Below are positions 48,901 through 59,830 of a stretch of DNA of 64,000 nt, one piece after another; position 1 is the stretch's first letter; each line of letters opens with the position of its first letter. The notes beneath the pieces are model-generated. The model had not been told where the DNA came from, ran no database searches, and saw nothing but the letters and a program-made list of their open reading frames with translations. Source of the DNA: Phlebotomus papatasi. Lineage: Eukaryota; Arthropoda; Insecta; Diptera; Psychodidae. A program made the position numbers and the translations under genes. The stretch covers positions 70,690,712 through 70,754,711 of the forward strand of contig NC_077224.1 of assembly GCF_024763615.1 (NCBI RefSeq). The letters are read 5' to 3'.

Positions 48901-50299
48901 TTTTCTTAATGGCTCCGCCCCTATTTTAAATTGAAAGTTTCACAAAATACAACAATTCTTTGATATAGTTGAAGTTCATCAAATGAACACTTGGGGCGTT
49001 CTGGTCGAAAAAACGAGTTCAGAGTTCAGAAACAAAAAACCTCGCTTATCTTGACTTCTGAGTAATCGATGAGATCATGTTCTATGGGAAAATTATAGAG
49101 AACATTCTGGTCTACATTTCACCCATATATCACTTTTGTGCCAGTTCATCCAAATCCTTGATATTTTGGTTTAAATACAAAATTTGTATAATTTCACGAA
49201 TTTGATTCAAGATAACTGAATGGCGTCCCACAACTTCAGCTCTAAATCGAATTTGCATGCATTCCGAGTTAGCTCATGTTAAGAATCTCAGCTGCCGGTT
49301 AGGATTATCTGTCCCTTTCAATTTTTCTCTTATTTTTCAAAGCAAAAATTCTACTTTATGTACAATAGTTAATACTATTAACTATTTTCTATTAACTTCG
49401 CTTAACAAAATGGATTTTGAGCTTTGGGAAATAAGAGAAAAATTGAATAATTTCCAAAATTATTCATATTTCCCAATTCAATATTTCCCATAATTCTTCT
49501 CAATAATTTGCAAAAACACTTTCAATTTGTTCTTTTAAGGCTTTTATACACTAACAGTCAAGAAAATTACATCTGCAGAACGTCAAAGTCCCATATAAAA
49601 TGCATATGGCAGCAACTGCCACTTGGTCCTTCTGAGTGCAGTTTTTTGTTTTTGCAATATATTTACATTAATATTTAATTTTTATTAAAAATTTTATAAC
49701 GAAAAAATAGCCAGATAAATTCTGCACGCATTCAATCGGGTCTCCAGGCGAAATGATATATTCTTCAATATAAAAAATAAAATTGAAAACTAAATTGGCA
49801 GCGGCTGCCACTAGGGTCCATCCAAGTGTTAAAAAGACTAGAAACCAGAATTATAAACGTCTTGAATAAAAAAGACACAGATTTTTTTCTATATTTCATT
49901 TTTTTTATTGAAAAATCTAATGTTTACAGCATTTATAAAAAACAAAATGACTACATATATAATTCATTAGTTTACTAAAATTAGTGGCATTTTGCAGAAG
50001 CAAGAAAGATCTTTTAAAGACTTTCCTATGTGAAACAGAATAAAAAAAATTCACTTGGCAATTTTTACTCTGCAGGCTTTATCCCTTCGGCCACTCCTCC
50101 CATGAGCCCCATGCGAATGGTTCGAGAATCGAGTGATAGCAAGTGGCTGGAGGAGAATATGCACGACTACAGCTTTAGCAGCCTCCTGGGGCATCTGGAC
50201 TCACATCTTGAGTCTGGCTGCCGTACAAATCGTCCTCCTGCCACTCAAGAGGAGAATCACATGGACTCCAGCATGGATTACATGTACAAATTCGCATGA
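36126..50299 (+). CDS. crm: Cramped, SANT-domain chromatin protein
   Basis: Orthologue of Drosophila cramped and vertebrate CRAMP1, nuclear proteins linked to Polycomb-type silencing and, for CRAMP1, to linker-histone gene expression. Exons are 36126-36314, 36382-36808, 40493-41703, 45082-45958 and 50076-50299, all GT-AG and in phase, giving 975 aa. The SANT domain is at about residues 137-205 (RPVWSNMERNIFFEALNEYG then RDFDAI, ending FHKISKYLKF). It is followed by the conserved QELYALINYGEMRRKL block. Other features are a proline-rich linker before SANT, a second conserved block near EGWTVNNVCDMTFGDLYVMF, an acidic region (EEDDFNIEDNPAIRSIMEL) and a conserved C-terminus with WLEENMHDYSFSSLLGHLD. 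Introns 2-4 hold nested transposons. AATAAA at 50349-50354 is a likely polyadenylation signal. The stop lies 162 bases from that of the convergent RacGAP gene. Confidence 0.93.
37449..38474. mobile_element. crm: 1-kb inverted-end element with possible pogo-like relic
   Basis: It starts TAGGGTAAAGGCTCATAATT and ends AATTATGAGCCTTTCCCCTA. On the minus strand at about 37740-37985, short frames read like a frameshifted helix-turn-helix (YSEKCLERLLE in one frame, GVPKSTHFNE in another). This resembles pogo/Tigger DNA-binding domains from memory. There is no catalytic region. Confidence 0.55.
38550..39469. mobile_element. crm: 920-bp inverted-end MITE
   Basis: It starts TAGGGGAGACTGGGGCAAAA and ends TTTTGCCCCAGTCTCCCCTA, a 20-bp perfect inverted repeat that continues through AGTC. 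It is non-coding. Confidence 0.75.
42154..44041. mobile_element. crm: piggyBac-type element, copy 2, carrying an insertion
   Basis: It starts TTAACTCTTTCGCGTC and ends GACGCAAAAGAGTTAA. It aligns along its length, in reverse, with 14559-15515 once the 0.94-kb insertion at 42536-43476 is removed (about 947 against 957 bp). It lies in cramped intron 3, and itself interrupts a GCTGAGATTCTTAAC-family repeat (42010-42153). Confidence 0.8.
42536..43476. mobile_element. crm: 0.94-kb inverted-end element nested in copy 2
   Basis: It starts CGTCAGTTAAATCAGCATTT and ends AAATGCTGATTTAACTGACG, perfect inverted ends extended by GTCGTAACTT and its complement. Motifs of GAAGTTACGACAAAT recur internally. 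The empty site is readable in the 14559-15515 copy. It contains no transposase. Confidence 0.8.
44042..45081. other. crm: Rest of cramped intron 3
   Basis: It is AT-rich with no gene or defined transposon seen. The acceptor before exon 4 is TTTCCTAAAAG at 45071-45081. Confidence 0.4.
46720..47110 (+). repeat. crm: Dispersed repeat, second copy
   Basis: It matches 7500-7805 plus 8409-8460: GGGCTCATTGGAAAGGTCTTGG in the middle, AAATCGGTTGAGAACCG and GCCTGGGACGCTTTGCCACC at the right. This copy lacks the SINE and hAT MITE found in the 7430-8460 copy. It is non-coding and lies in cramped intron 4. Confidence 0.6.
47544..49832. mobile_element. crm: Interleaved TTAA foldback complex in cramped intron 4
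   Basis: Two pairs of TTAA-bearing inverted ends overlap: 47544-48444 (TTAACACTTCGTAG to CGAAGTGTTAA) and 47648-49832 (TTAACACTTGGAAGGACC to TCCAAGTGTTAA). Arms of about 520 bp (47648-48177 and 49316-49832) are inverted copies. An inner pair (48183-48338 and 48447-48603) forms a second inverted repeat. GTGGCAGCGGCTGCCAC palindromes recur. The MITE 48608-49296 sits in the spacer. Copies of the frame DSDEDENIEWLKIF in the inner arms may be a transposase remnant. Confidence 0.65.
48608..49296. mobile_element. crm: Full-length MITE of the GCTGAGATTCTTAAC family
   Basis: It starts TTAGGTGAGATTCTTAAC and ends GTTAAGAATCTCAGC. Its right half is the uninterrupted equivalent of window positions 70-895 and shows the empty sites of three MITEs. 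It is non-coding. Confidence 0.7.
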
Positions 50300-50460
50300 G
50301 GACATGGGAATATGTGTCTCTTTCTTTTGACGAATTCAACAGTTTCTTAATAAATGAGATAGTTTTGAGGAGAAAATGTGCGCTTGAGATTTTGTAATAC
50401 AAATGAAAAAGTTAAGAAAAAAGAAAAATACAACACTCGCGTGAAAAAAATATGTTTCCA

Positions 50461-53400
50461 TTACTTCCTTTTGAGATTGTAGGGCGGAGTATCGAAGTAC
50501 TTCTCCTTGCGTGGCTTCCGGATTGGTGATACAGCATACCTCGAGGGTGTTCTCTTGGGCATGTCATCTGATGTGGATTCGTACATTACGAAGCGCATCC
50601 AGTATTCAGTTGGAATATTCAGCAGGGCCTCCATGATGCTCACCTGAATTTATTATCATTTTTTTCCAATTCGATTTAATAAATAAAAAAATCCTGAAAA
50701 AAAAGGCTAAATTGCATTTTTTTTTCTTACCTGAATACCAATCTCAGCCAGAATTGCATGATGATTGTTGACGTCTGCACCGGAATTGCCAACAATTGTG
50801 GGTGCAAAGACCTTGGCAATATTCCCAATTGGCATCCTAATTTCTGGCACTTGAGCAATGCGCTGGAAGTGTTGAATGAGAAAGGCCAGAGTATCACGAT
50901 TGGCTTGAGGCATCCTCTCAATGGCCTCAAACAGCTCTGACTGAACTTTTTCTGGATTGGTATTCTGTACAGCATTGCTGAATTCGCTCCACTGTGCCCT
51001 GGGCATCAATGGATCCGGCAGAGATCTCAAGAAATCCTTAACAGTGCAGCACAGTACATGAATGTCCACATTGTTGATCTGAGGAACTCCTTTTCCACGC
51101 AAAAATTTCTCCTTGAGCGCCTTCACCTCTTTGTCTGACCCAGAAATCCGATAAATCCCAACTTCCGTCAAACCCCTGGCTTCAATCTCATTGACACAAT
51201 GGACAATCAACGGTGGCACCATTGGACCCTGAATTGGAGCCAAATTGCTAATGGTACCCTTACCGTCGCGTCCTCCTGCCGACGGTGGCACACAGCAGGC
51301 AGTGTAGTTGATGGCGCAATCAGCATGGACGAGTACTCGGCAATCCTTGCACTTACTCACCATTCCTCCGAAACGAACGCGCTTTCCACATTGAGCACAG
51401 AATTCCGTGCCGAAATATGTGCGCGAAATGAAGTTATGCTGCCTCTGGACGCTAGATGGAGTGGCCTGTTTGTGCACAGTGGCATAGACCACTTCTTCGT
51501 GATCCTTGCGTCCAGTGGCACCTCCAACTTCCTCAAGTGACGTGAGATCCTCCATGGGTGGAGCAGAGGGTGCCAATGGCTTCACTCGGCGCGATGGGGA
51601 TTTCCTGAACCAATTAGAGCTGGGATTTAGAAATTTATAATATAGACTGAAATAGTACACTCAATCCCAGGATTAAGCACATTTTCGGGATCGAAAAAAT
51701 CGCGCGAAATGGCATAATGCATCGAGAAAATTTGCATATCTACACGGGCTTTCTTTTGAATAAATCTTCCGTAGAACGAATTTCGTGCGGAATAAAAGTA
51801 GTTCAAACAAAAACATTCAACTGTTTAATAGAAATGCATTAACAAACAGTACTTTTTGGCCAGGGTTCTTCAGTAAATGGTTAGAATATTTAAAAAAAAT
51901 TACCTTAATAAAATAAATTAAAATTTTATTCTGAAAAAGTAGCATAATATTTTCAAATTTCCCGCGTCGCAAAATAGTATACAATTCAGGCGTATTTTAA
52001 AAATGATTTCATAAATTGTCTCCCAATGGTAGGCAAACTAGCATAATTGTATATGCATAATTCCGTCAGGTGCATAATCAAGAAGGACTTAATGCCGGGA
52101 CTAAGTGTACATCTGATAGAGGAACTAGGCCCTCATGTAAAAGAAAAGTAACAGTGAAGCTTTGATGTTTGAAAATGTCTGGCAATCTAACCCTTTAAGG
52201 ACGATTGGGTCACCCGTGACCCATAGAGAAAATTATTTTTCCTGACTACCTGAAGTTATTTCTTTGTAATGTTTGTACATAATCACGAAGTAGAAAGATG
52301 TAGGAATCTACACAGTAAAAAAGAGATGAAATTGGCTAGTTGAATTCTATTAGTTGAATTGAACTGGTTGAAATTTCGAATAACAACCATTGAAAAAATC
52401 AACTTTCAATTGAAAAGGAATCAATTAAATTGCAGAACTAGTAAAATTCAACTCGATAATGGCCCAAATGCAATAAATAGTAGTAATAATTACTATAATA
52501 GTAATAAAATGAAGCAACAAAATGGCATAAACTTCATTCAACGTCTGATTGAATATTGCTACGATTATCGCGTGTAATAGAATCAATTCGATTTTCGTAG
52601 TAATTTTTCAATCGATTATCGCAGCAAAAAGTTCAACTTTCAACTAATTTCGTTTGAACTCATTCTTCTTCTTTTTATATTTTGTGTAATTTCAGTACAA
52701 TTGTTGAAGGAAAATTCAACTTACTTTGCTTTTCAACTTCGAAAATTCAACTTGTTTGCTTTTCAACTTTGCTTACTACGATAATCGTTGCAAATTTACT
52801 ACAATTATCGATGCTCTCCCATTACACGCGATAATCGTAGTAATTATTTTTTACTGTGTAGGATATTTTTTTACAAATCTCCAGGTATTTGCTATATAAA
52901 AAAATATTTGAGCTCAAAAATAACGAATTTTCAAATTTTCACGTTGGTGCTTGAATTTTAATATTTTTAATATATTTCTAATTTCTTTTAAGCAAAAACC
53001 TCTTGGGACTGGAAACTATAATAACTATACATAATATTTCTCAATAAAGTAAAAATTATAGTTTATTGGTATTTTCAGAAAAGCTTTATAATAATCGTCC
53101 TTAAAGGTAAAAAACACCGAATTTGTCTCTAGTAGATTTTCGAAGATTTGAGGTTAGACTGTTTCATGTTTTTGTTTATGTGTGCGCAAAATAGTTAATT
53201 ATTCGAGTAATATTGTGTGATATATCAATTAGCTGAGATTTCCCGGTGCAATACTGACTGAAGAGGGTAATATTTTGATAATTTATAAGATACTTCTGCG
53301 TATATGTTGTAAATTCATAACTTTTTACTCTTGTACATGACTTCAAAAATGGAAAAAAAATTTCATGATCAATGAACCCGAAATCATCCACATATTATGC

Positions 53401-56400
53401 CCGGAAGATAGCGATGATGCCTACAATCTTGTCCTGAACGAAAGCGACAAATATATTTGGAACAAGACGTAGATGAAATGGACTTTGAAGTCTTCACTCA
53501 TTAACTCCGGAAGAACTCCCGGATCCACAGCAATGTGCAACTGTACGTCTTAAATTCCCAGAGACAAACAACATTGCACCTACCCATTACCATCAAACAT
53601 GTTTCGAAGAAAACTGAGGAAAGGCGCAGGTGTACGGTGCTTAAAAAGTATTATAAGACCAATTGTATTTGTGAGGCATGCGACATTTATATCTGTGTTA
53701 CCTTACCAGTATGCGAAATTTGTTTCAATGAATAAGGGAAAAGTACCCCGGATCGGAATGTTAAGAGACATGGTCGATATTTAGTAGAAAATATAAGCCT
53801 TAAAATACAATTTGGCATTTTTGTGTATGCTTATCGGTATATGAGTGATCCATTTAACTATATCTGTGCGTTTAAACTTTAAAATTTTACAATAAATTAA
53901 TAAAAAATAGATGTATTTGTTACTGTGTACTCTGTACCTCGGATCGTCACGAATTTAATCAGGTGTCTCACGGAAATTTGATTTTATAAATTAAATCAGA
54001 GCTAATGCAGTGCATTCTTGTAAGAGTTAAATGATAAAAAGTAGCTAATAATTTTTAAAAGTTCATTTTAATTGGTGCAATAATATGACATAACTTGACG
54101 ATCCGAGGAACACTGCCGATCGCTGGTGCTCTTCCCTTATCATAAAAATTAAAAATGAAGTAAACAATAATACATTTTTTCATAAAAATTATTGTTTTTG
54201 TGTACAAGTCTTCAAGAGTCTTTGAGACCAAAAATTGAATGAGATTTTTAAAAATTAATTTTTGATCAATTTAAATTTTACTCGTACTCTAATTTTTTTT
54301 TTATTATTACAAATATATTCAAGTTATTTATCTTTTAAAAATAACAGCAAACGAGTAAACTAGTCGTCTGGAAAATTTTGTGCTGTTTTACCTTTAAGGA
54401 CGATTGGATCATATATGACCCATGGTTTTCCAGTAGGGGAATTCTGTAATTTTCATGGCATTGTCACCCGTGAGTTCGAAACCTGACAATGCCATTCGAG
54501 CTTTTTTTGTCATATCATATGAGTTCGAAAATGCAATTAATTGATTTTTTAACGAAATCCCTTTACTTGATGATTTTATTAAAATACAGTACGTCTTGGT
54601 TGATTTTTTTAACAAAATTCATTGTCATTTGAAATGCCAGAAATCTCAAATATGTGACTTCTGACAATGCCACGTGAGCTGAAATGGCAATGTCACGGCT
54701 ACAGAATCGCATTTTTGAAAAAGCTCTCCTAAGATTCGAACCCAATTTGTCATATGGCAAATTGGAGCGTTGCAGAATTCCCCTCCTGGAGTAGCCAGGA
54801 CATTGCCATTTCAGCTCATGTGGCATTGTCAGAAGTCACATATTTGAGATTTCTGGCAATTCAAATGACAATGAATTTTGTTAAACAAATCAACCAAGAC
54901 GTACTGTATTTTCATAAAATGATCAAGTAAAGGGATTTCATTAAAAAATCAATGAATTGCATTTTCGAACTCATATGACAAAAAAGCTCGATTGGCATTG
55001 TCAGATTTCGAACTCACGCGTGACAATGCCACGAAAATTACAGAATTCCCCTACTGGTTACTTTTTTCGTGTTTTCGGATGATGATCTTAAAAAAATAGA
55101 AACTAAACTGTACCAATTCTATCATATACTAATTCTATAAAATTATTTCCTTCAGAAACAGTTTCTCAAAATCGATTCTTACTATTCCATTCTTATCCAA
55201 CTCTACCGATTTTTTTTACGTAAACGAACATTTCTTCATGCTAGTTTTTCAAGATTAAAAGCTAAAATGACTCCAGAGAGCTCAATTCTCAACCGATTGG
55301 AGCAAATTTGGGTTCATTGGAAAGGTCTCAGAAATTTGAAAAATTTGATAGTCTGAATCGGTTTTAACCGGTAATGAATCGGTTAAAAATCGGTCATATT
55401 TTTTTTTACCAAAATTCAATTGTAATTGAGTTTTTTTTTATTATTTTAGATATGTGTAACTCTTTTTGGGTTATAGCATCAAAGTCATGAGTTCGAACAT
55501 TTATGCTATCTTTTTTTCAATTTTGAGTATCGCATGACAGGTAGAAAAATCTGTTAATTACTTTTTAATATTTTTCAAAGAAAAAACTATCAAAGATTTT
55601 TAGATGGGTCTTCCTTAAGACTTTATGAACAAATTTGGGATTAAATGAGAGGACTTAGAATCCTTAAAAGATTAGCTTACCCTTTTCTTGGAGTTATGTA
55701 TCTCTCCTCATCTGCCGGCTTTTCCTCATTTTGTCCTTCCATTGATGGCCTGGCTTCAATCACGGATTCTGCCACAATGGGTCCATCGCCACTCTGAGGC
55801 ACTGTGACTTTGGTTGACGCCACGATCTTGTCTGTGGCGTCAATCTCCATGGCCCGATGGGAGCTGCGATGCCTGGCATCTGAGCTCAGACGGAAACGCT
55901 TCCCGAGCGACGCATTTGCATCAGACCGACGCGACTTTGTCCTTTTCTGGGCCTTCTCATGGTGGTCCAGGAAATCCTCCTCGGACACAGTCACTGACAT
56001 GTCCGATAGCAGAGACCCCGTGGTATTTCCGTAGCCCAGACGTCCAGCACCCTCTTCTTCGTCGATAGTGTGCTCGCCGAAGAAGGAGCGCCGGCGACGT
56101 GGAGAATTGAGAAAAGCTAACTTACTACGGGTCTCATCGTCACGGGCATCGCCGTCCTTCATGAGAAGTTCCCTACAAATGCGCATCTTTCGCTCCAAAT
56201 CGTCGCGCTCGTTTTCCGCCTTCTTGCGCATCCGGTTTTCTAGATCATGCAGACGCCTCGCATTGTTGAGCTTTGTCTCCAGGTCGGATATATTGGTCAG
56301 GGCATCGTCCAGCTCCTGCTGCAAACGCTGAATCTCTTCTGTTCCATGACAAAAAGCTCTCTTGACATCTTGGTAGGATTTCAGAAAGGCCAAGAAGATC

Positions 56401-56489
56401 TCATCTGACGCCCCATCCGTCAGCACCGAAGTACATCGCGTGAGATCATCAAATAGAGCCAGGAGAGAGAGATCTGGTTGTTCTGACAT
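50461..56489 (-). CDS. tum: Rac GTPase-activating protein, centralspindlin subunit
   Basis: Orthologue of RacGAP50C/tumbleweed (MgcRacGAP), which pairs with the kinesin Pavarotti to form centralspindlin and direct cytokinesis. Exons on the minus strand are 55681-56489, 50731-51604 and 50461-50643, in phase, giving 621 aa (the fly protein is about the same length). There is an N-terminal helical region with a coiled coil at about 45-125. A basic/serine linker (SPRRRRSFFGEH) follows. The C1 zinc-finger domain starts at H326 (HNFISRTYFGTEFCAQCGKR). The RhoGAP domain covers about 395-575, with the arginine finger R422 in GIYRISGS and the conserved KDFLRSLPDPLMP. The C-terminal basic tail ends NLKRK. 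The start is the first ATG. Intron 1 (4.1 kb) is filled with transposons. Its 3' end converges on cramped. Confidence 0.95.
51656..52110. mobile_element. TA-flanked MITE in RacGAP intron 1
   Basis: It starts TACACTCAATCCCAGGATTAAG and ends TTAATGCCGGGACTAAGTGTA. The right half recurs in reverse at 59999-60270 (CACTGAGTCCCGGCATTAAG). It begins only about 50 bases upstream of the exon 2 acceptor. Confidence 0.65.
52188..53110. mobile_element. piggyBac-type element with nested MITE; right end uncertain
   Basis: The left end CTAACCCTTTAAGGACGATT and GGGTCACCCGTGACCC match the family at 63518-63665. AATCGTCCTTAAAGGTAA near 53100 could be the right end. Sequence beyond it (AACACCGAATTTG) still resembles the 28760 copy, so the true boundary may lie further right. 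A TA-flanked MITE is inserted at 52309-52860. Confidence 0.5.
52309..52860. mobile_element. TA-flanked MITE (CACAGTAAAAAA ends)
   Basis: It starts TACACAGTAAAAAAGAGATG and ends ATTATTTTTTACTGTGTA. The interior has repeated AATTCAACTT-type motifs and a CGATAATCG palindrome. It splits the surrounding piggyBac-type element. Confidence 0.72.
53370..53735 (+). pseudogene. Wrecked piggyBac transposase relic
   Basis: Three frames contribute. An acidic N-terminal piece reads PEDSDDAYNLVLNESDKY, then EQDVDEMDFEVFTH in another frame. After an internal deletion comes a cysteine-rich C-terminus at about 53600-53735 (RRRCTVLKKYYKTNCICE, then CDIYICVTLPVCEICF). Spaced cysteines at the C-terminus after an acidic N-terminus are typical of piggyBac transposases. 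The catalytic core is gone. It lies beside TTAA-family ends and may be what is left of a partner of the non-autonomous elements. Confidence 0.5.
54430..55057. mobile_element. 628-bp foldback element, complete
   Basis: Arms of about 250 bp (54430-54685 and 54810-55057) are inverted copies, from CCAGTAGGGGAATTCTGTAA inward. The central spacer contains GAATTCCCCTCCTGGAG. Partial copies lie at 1-69 and 169-522. Frames across it are by-products of the palindrome. It lies in RacGAP intron 1. Confidence 0.85.
55240..55400 (+). repeat. Dispersed repeat, third partial copy
   Basis: It contains GGGTTCATTGGAAAGGTCTC and TAACCGGTAATGAATCGGTT, matching 7430-7800 and 46720-47010. It is non-coding. Confidence 0.5.
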
Positions 56490-56853
56490 CGTTCCCAGAT
56501 ATAATTATTTAAAAATAATGCTGACGCCAAGACACTGAATCGATACTCTTTATTTTCTGCTCTCCACTAAGTTAAACTCGTGATATTTTTCAGTAATTTG
56601 ATTGTACACTAACTATGCAACAGATTTCAACACTAATTATGGGAAAATAAAGGAAAATTTGTGAGAAAAAAACAATTTTTGCACGAGTCTCTTGATCCGA
56701 CCGTTTCAAACAACGCACGCCATTTGTACCGTAAAATCTCCAAATGGATAATAGCGCCACCACACGGTCACAGCATGCTTCAATCTCTCAATTGACTTCA
56801 GCGCCACCGAGAACAGTAACAAAAACATTTGAAAAAATAATAATTTTTTAATC

Positions 56854-59248
56854 TCAAAATATAATTAAAATCAATATAATAATTGCTAGAGCGACTGCCA
56901 GCCATATGAGAAGACAAGTTTTCTTTTTCAGAGTCTTAATTTTCAGTTCACGTGCCTTCCCGAGATTCTCGCCGCCCTTTTCCACATTGATGCCCGTTTG
57001 TTGGGCGTGAAATTCGATGACTTGAATTCTGGCGCTCTAACGGTCATAGAGGTTAGAATATTGAGAAATAGCATTTAGAAATCCTCCAAAACTTCCTCTT
57101 TAGACTCACCTGCTCCATCACAAGCGTTGATATCCTCAGGAACATGTCTCTAACCTCCACCAAAGACTTTTCAATCTTCTCCAATTCTATCTGCCTCTGT
57201 GTAATGTCCTGCAATTGCCTTCGCGCCAATTCAGTCTCTTGCACAATCTATGGAAAACCAATGAAAATTCATAGGAAAATTGGAGATTTAACAAATGGGA
57301 ATTCATCTCACATTTGCCACAAAGAGTGAAGTTTTTCGTTCTGTGATTAAACTCTCAATTTCTTCTTCATCAGCTGATGCATTAACTGAGAAAGATAAAT
57401 TCCCATCAAGATCTTGAATGAAGAATTTTTTATTTAATTTTTTTTTTTACCTATTCTGGCTTGTTTCTTGAGAATCCTCTTGATTCTCTCCTCGTAATCC
57501 ACGAGAAAAGCCTCATGCTCATTCCAGGCATCGATAAACTCTTCGCGAACAAAGTGAAAATGATACCTTTTGATTCTAGAGATGGCTTTGAAGTCATCCT
57601 TGAAGGGTAGAGTTGCTTCTAGTTTCTTCATTTTATTAAAAACATTTTGGCATAGAAGCATATTTGCTTCTCTGCGTTCCTCAAATTCTTCAGTGGCTCC
57701 TGGAGGAGTTGGAACTCTATTGGCAATCTCATTCTCAAGCTTTTTCATTGATTTGGTGTTCCCACGGATTTCCTGAACTATTCGACGAGCTTCTGCAAAC
57801 TAATTCATCACGCTCAAACGCATTTTCTTCCCAATTAGCGAGAAATTTGGCCTAAAAGGGGCTGGTGAGTAGGTTTTCTAATGATTTATGGCGTTATTGC
57901 GCTATTCCGTAAAATGAAAAGAGGAAATCTTTCTCTTGAACATGTTCTTTTTTAGCACTTTACTGTTCTCAAATGCTGCTGCATTATCGACTTTTCTTTG
58001 TCTTGGTTTCTGTTTCGACTTTTCCCCAGTTCTCGACGTGTTATAAACCATCAAGCGTCAACACAGGAACCAAAGCATTTCATTTTTTGTGCTAAAAATG
58101 TTTTTAGAACTTTACTGTTCCCAAGTGCTTCTGCATTATCGACATTTCATTGTCTTGGTTTCCTTTTCTACTGTTTTCTCCAGTCTTCACCTTATTCTAA
58201 AAGTTATAAAACGACCAAATAGCCGTGAGAGAAACCAATACAAAGAAAGGTCGACAGTGAAGATGCATTTTTGAGAACAATCATGTGCTAAAACAACGAC
58301 TCCTTCATATTACCATATGAAGGAGTCGTTGGCTAAAACCTCATTCATTTTTCATTAGAAAAGCACCATATTATTAAATTTATTAAAGAACCGCAATCCC
58401 TTTTTATATTTTTTCATAAAAGAGAATCTTGAAAAGAAAAATATGATACAATTTTGAAAAATAATCTAAATTTGATGATTTGAACTAAGTATTCTTACGG
58501 CGTTATCACACTTGTACATTAAAATTTTAATGTGATTCACATTAACTGTCGCTTGTGAGCGTCCAAATATATTATTTGTGTCTTTGAGTCAGTTAATATT
58601 TGGAGTTTTTCTATTTATTGATAAAGAAGTGGACTTGGCCTGCAAAAATAAGTTTAAATTTACCTAAAGCATAAATATTTTTTACATTAAAAAATTAAAG
58701 AGAAAATCGCATTAATTTTTCACATTAATGCTATATAAATAATTTATATCAAATTTTGCGGGCCAAGTCTACCTTTTTATCAACAAATAGATCAAATTTT
58801 GAATATAAAATGATTTAAACACACAAATTACACATTTGCACTCTCACCAGCGACAATTAATGTGAATCATATTAAAATTTTAATGTACAAGTGTGATAAC
58901 ACAACACAACACAGTTATTCTTGAAATAAATTAAGATTTTTTTGGGCACAAAAAAATCTTTCATAAAAAGCATTAATTTTCTCATCAAAACTAAAAGATC
59001 CGCGGAAACTCAATGTGCCAGCCCCTCATTAAAGTTCCCAAATATAATTTATCTACCTCACTCAACACATTCTCAATATCATTCTCGAGGTTTGTTGTCA
59101 CTTCAATATCTAATCCAATGTCGTCATCATCGCGATAAGGTGAATTCTGTGAAAGAATGTCCCAAAAGTTGAAAAAACTTGACCGAACTCCTCAAGATTT
59201 TCCAGGTTCACTCACAGATTTCAATTCATGCAGTCGATCTCTCACCAT
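56854..59248 (-). CDS. Syx4: Syntaxin, Qa-SNARE, probably Syx4
   Basis: Membrane-anchored Qa-SNARE for vesicle fusion at the plasma membrane. Minus-strand exons are 59216-59248, 59057-59146, 57451-57799, 57312-57385, 57110-57247 and 56854-57036, all in phase, giving 288 aa. It starts MVRDRLHELKS (good Kozak GAAATGG), then an acidic linker with YRDDDDIGLDIEV. The helical Habc region is at about 42-160 and the SNARE motif at about 175-245 with the zero-layer glutamine at Q228 (LVMEQ, at an exon end). A basic juxtamembrane stretch (KIKTLKKKTC) and a C-terminal membrane anchor of 20 residues (268-288) ending at the stop follow. Exon 3 uses ATGAATTAG as acceptor, a weak site chosen because it alone keeps phase 0. 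Subtype Syx4 rests on the N-terminus; Syx1-like is the alternative. Confidence 0.87.
57950..58345. mobile_element. MITE with TTTTAGCAC ends in Syx4 intron 2
   Basis: The left end TTTTTTAGCACTTTACTGTTCTC and right end GAGAACAATCATGTGCTAAAA are inverted. The TGCTGCATTATCGAC motif occurs twice (57970 and 58130). Related copies are at 59831-60000 and 60346-60522. The hairpin at 58294-58331 abuts the right end. Confidence 0.55.
58294..58331. repeat. Perfect 17-bp stem hairpin flanked by 7-bp direct repeats
   Basis: CAACGACTCCTTCATAT, loop TACC, then ATATGAAGGAGTCGTTG. GCTAAAA flanks it on both sides (58287-58293 and 58332-58338). Confidence 0.8.
58498..58905. mobile_element. MITE with about 50-bp inverted arms
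   Basis: GTTATCACACTTGTACATTA and TAATGTACAAGTGTGATAAC are inverted ends, continued by AAATTTTAATGTGATTCAC and its near complement. Inner arms with GGACTTGGCCTGCAAAA and GCGGGCCAAGTCTACC extend the pairing. It lies in Syx4 intron 2. Confidence 0.75.
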
Positions 59249-59830
59249 TTCTTCCACTCTCTCTGGACCCTTTTTATTTACGCACAAACACTCACTGGTT
59301 CTCACTATCTTGGCTATCGCACAGCCAGATAAATACTGTGCTTGAAATTTCCTATCTCTCGGGAAGTTCTTTAATGAATTCGTGCATGCCACAGGGTGCT
59401 CCATGTCGTGCTAATATTGATTTGTTTGACACCAATTCAATAGATTGGCGCAAAAATGTGAGCAATTGTGCACCATATTCTTGGGCAATTTAACTCAATT
59501 GGCAAAATGTGCCTTTTCGCATATTGCCAGTCTCTGTCGTGCATTGTGTCTCGATGGGGCCCCTCTGTGGTCGCCCACACACGCTATTTATTTGCGAATT
59601 TGAATGGCAAATGAGGAAATTATTTCTCAAAATTCTGCAATCAAATTAGGCGTCTTTATCACGCTAACATGGCGAATGAAACGGTTTTTAATTTGAAATT
59701 AGGGGTACGCAAATAAGCATGCAATTACCGGAAAATCATGGGATTTAACCCATTCAAACAATGTTGTATGAGAAATATTGTAAGTAGAATGTTCTTATAG
59801 TGCTATTCCAAAGAAAAATGAACATGTGTT

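Noticed and set aside
57799..57856. Protein-like reading through GCCAAATTTCTCGCTAATTGG upstream of Syx4 exon 3
   Set aside because: It cannot be joined in frame to the downstream coding sequence without a 19-base intron. The later acceptor keeps phase 0 and fits the family.
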